DNA of 64,000 nucleotides, taken from Hedera helix (lineage: Eukaryota > Streptophyta > Magnoliopsida > Apiales > Araliaceae). The position numbers were made by a program, and so were the translations under genes. This document shows, piece after piece, positions 62,405 to 64,000 of this stretch. The notes beneath the pieces were generated by a model. The model worked only from the letters and a program-made list of their open reading frames with translations. It was not told the origin of the DNA and did not search any database. The stretch lies in NCBI GenBank assembly GCA_947179155.2, contig OX359278.1, positions 22,802,744 through 22,866,743 on the forward strand, given 5' to 3'. How positions within the stretch are numbered: the first letter of the stretch is position 1; the number at the start of each line of letters is the position of its first letter.

Positions 62405-63946
62405 TGTTAGGGTTTCGACACAGAGAAAGCAGCGGAATTTCAAAAAAATTTCGAAAGCCTAAGACAGGATCCATGCAAAACCATATCAATTCAGAGGTTT
62501 AGTTTATTTACCGATTATTCGAGATGGACAGGAGATGATGGAATTCTGGAAAGACTTCGAATCTTCAACGCAATCCAGCGACTGCGTCTCTACGGTATCC
62601 ACACGAACGCTCCGCGAACCGTCACACGATCTGCAGTGAAAGGGATCTGCGGTACTAGCCACCAAGATCAGAATTTCTGAGCTATTTTTCTCTCTAGCCT
62701 CTTTCTGAAAGCGGCTAGGGTTTTTAGTTTTTTCCTTACGTGATTTTTAGACTACTGATATATCATATATATAGTAGTTAATAGGAATTAACCAAAACCT
62801 AATTTAATTAGAAAAATAAAATTCGAATTTATATATATTATATTTTAATTAAGTCTTACTTAATTAATATATATATATACAAATTATCCTATTAATTTAA
62901 ATTCGTAATTTTAAATACTATCAATCATATTGACATATTTAAAATACTTACAATTTAAATTAATTCCCTTTTAAATACGTTCTAAGTGTGTGACCCAATA
63001 AGTTATTATTATATTGACAATAATTTTAAAATCATATTATAAAATTATAAACAGCGAGCGGCATCTAGTAATACATCACTGTTACTCAAATAATAATAAG
63101 ATCAGTTATTCGATACAACCTTTTCGTGACCAATGTTTCAAAGTAATTTAATCATTTTAACCTTATATCCTAGATTAAACTCGAGGCATAGAATGTGTCA
63201 TACTCTTCATAATTTAATCTGGGTTTTCTTGATGAATGAGTAGACTATATGAAACAAATCAATATTTGAGCATGGCCATGCATTTCATAGTCCTACTCAA
63301 TCAAGAGGTCTATGGATATCACCCCTAATATATAAGAAGGTTAAATTCCATCTAGATCACTCATATTCCTCACACGATTCATGATGTACCCAATAATCAC
63401 CTTTATTGTCCACCCTATTAAAGGTGACATTTGATGATATCAAAGTACACAAATTCTCGTGTAATAATATAGTGACTTCAGGTCTGAGGATCATTAAATT
63501 ATTGTCACTATGAGAATTTCTTATGACACTTTGCATAATGCTCCGTGTAGAATTTTCATGGTGGGTCTGTCCAGTACATTGTTCTCTAACATGTACCTAT
63601 GCATTGACTCAAATATCTCATATATTTATGACCAATGAGATTTGGCCATCAGTTAATCCACATACTAGTCTCAATGCATCATTGTTGTTCCATTAACAAT
63701 GATACTCGACTAGGGACATTTAAGAGCAATGATACTAATTGTAATTATATAATCTCATGTTCAAGTCACATACTTGAAGCTATATAATTTGTATCACTAT
63801 TCTAAGGACTTTTATTATGCTAACATTTATATAACGCAGTAAATGAAATCATAATAAAATAATCTATTTATGCAATCAAATATAATATCAAAAAAATGTT
63901 AAGCAATTACATCAAATAATTAGCCTCTAGGGCATCAACTCTAACA
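62405..63946 (-). mobile_element. Ty1/copia solo LTR (Angela-like), 1542 bp
   Basis: On the plus strand it runs from TGTTAGGGTTTCGACACAG to CATCAACTCTAACA, with the TSD GATGA at 62400-62404 and 63947-63951. In sense (minus) it begins TGTTAGAGTTGATGCCCTAG, close to the start of known Angela/BARE LTRs (TGTTGGA...ATGCCCTAGAGGC). There is no internal region. The sense TATA is probably within the AT tract at about 62755-62775. It is a different family from the two larger copia elements. Confidence 0.9.
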
Positions 63947-63951
63947 GATGA

Positions 63952-64000
63952 ATGCCCCAGTGTCGAGTCGTCATCGATTTCGAAAATGCCCCATCCTTGA
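63952..64000 (-). other. Ogre element 2 internal sequence, continues past window
   Basis: The 49 bp after the solo LTR continue the Ogre internal sequence. ATGCCCCAGTG and AATGCCCCATCC recur here. No gene can be read. Confidence 0.4.

Overview
The window looks like a gene-poor, heterochromatic stretch of a flowering-plant genome, probably a eudicot. I found no host gene, tRNA, rRNA, organelle insertion or bacterial-type feature. Almost every base belongs to LTR retrotransposons, their solo LTRs or fragments, plus one Helitron. The evidence is terminal TG...CA ends, 5-bp target-site duplications (TSDs), primer-binding sites, polypurine tracts, TATA boxes and decayed gag-pol reading frames. Lineage names (Tat, Ogre, Tekay-like, Angela-like) come from motif recognition, not database searches. 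All alignments were done by eye.

Left block (1-16569) is nested several levels deep. An outer long LTR (called family A here; right part at 15292-16569) received an Ogre-like element. That element's 5' leader (8080-8269) and 5' LTR (8270-15291) lie in the window. The leader then received a Tat-lineage Ty3/gypsy element (1-8079, minus strand) with gag, protease and a truncated reverse transcriptase between two LTRs. The Ogre LTR received a 4.87-kb family-A solo LTR (10176-15042, TSD GAGAC).

Middle block (16570-30180) is a mosaic of LTR fragments. An Athila/Tat-type LTR (18545-21954) carries a non-autonomous Helitron (19372-21307) with a very long ATT microsatellite. It is followed by family C (to 24716), family B copy 1 (24717-27756) and a plus-strand family-A fragment (27757-30180). 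Families A, B and C share a GAGC...GCTCA signature near the 3' end that resembles Tekay/Del chromovirus LTRs.

Right block. A minus-strand Ty1/copia element (30181-42968) contains a 3.4-kb family-B solo LTR (31788-35216, TSD GAAAC). After it come the 3' end and LTR of an Athila/Tat relative (42969-44887). A second Ogre-like element starts at 45074 (3' LTR, tandem-repeat-rich 3' UTR) and runs past the window end. It was split by a plus-strand copy of the same copia family (48397-59796, TSD GTTTG), which itself took in an Ogre solo LTR (50764-52922, TSD ACAAC) and a second Ogre LTR fragment. A further copia solo LTR lies at 62405-63946 (TSD GATGA).

Most notable points: (1) the two copia copies share the same integrase frameshift, loss of the first integrase catalytic Asp and loss of the second Asp of the RT YVDD box, yet inserted at different times, which points to a non-autonomous family moved in trans; (2) a GC-rich cassette of palindromes (GCGCATTGCGC type and AAACGACGTCGTTT) plus A/T-TGCC repeats occurs in the LTRs of two unrelated gypsy lineages in opposite orientation relative to transcription; (3) the Helitron insertion has an exact empty site in a related LTR; (4) two tandem-repeat arrays lie in an Ogre 3' UTR.
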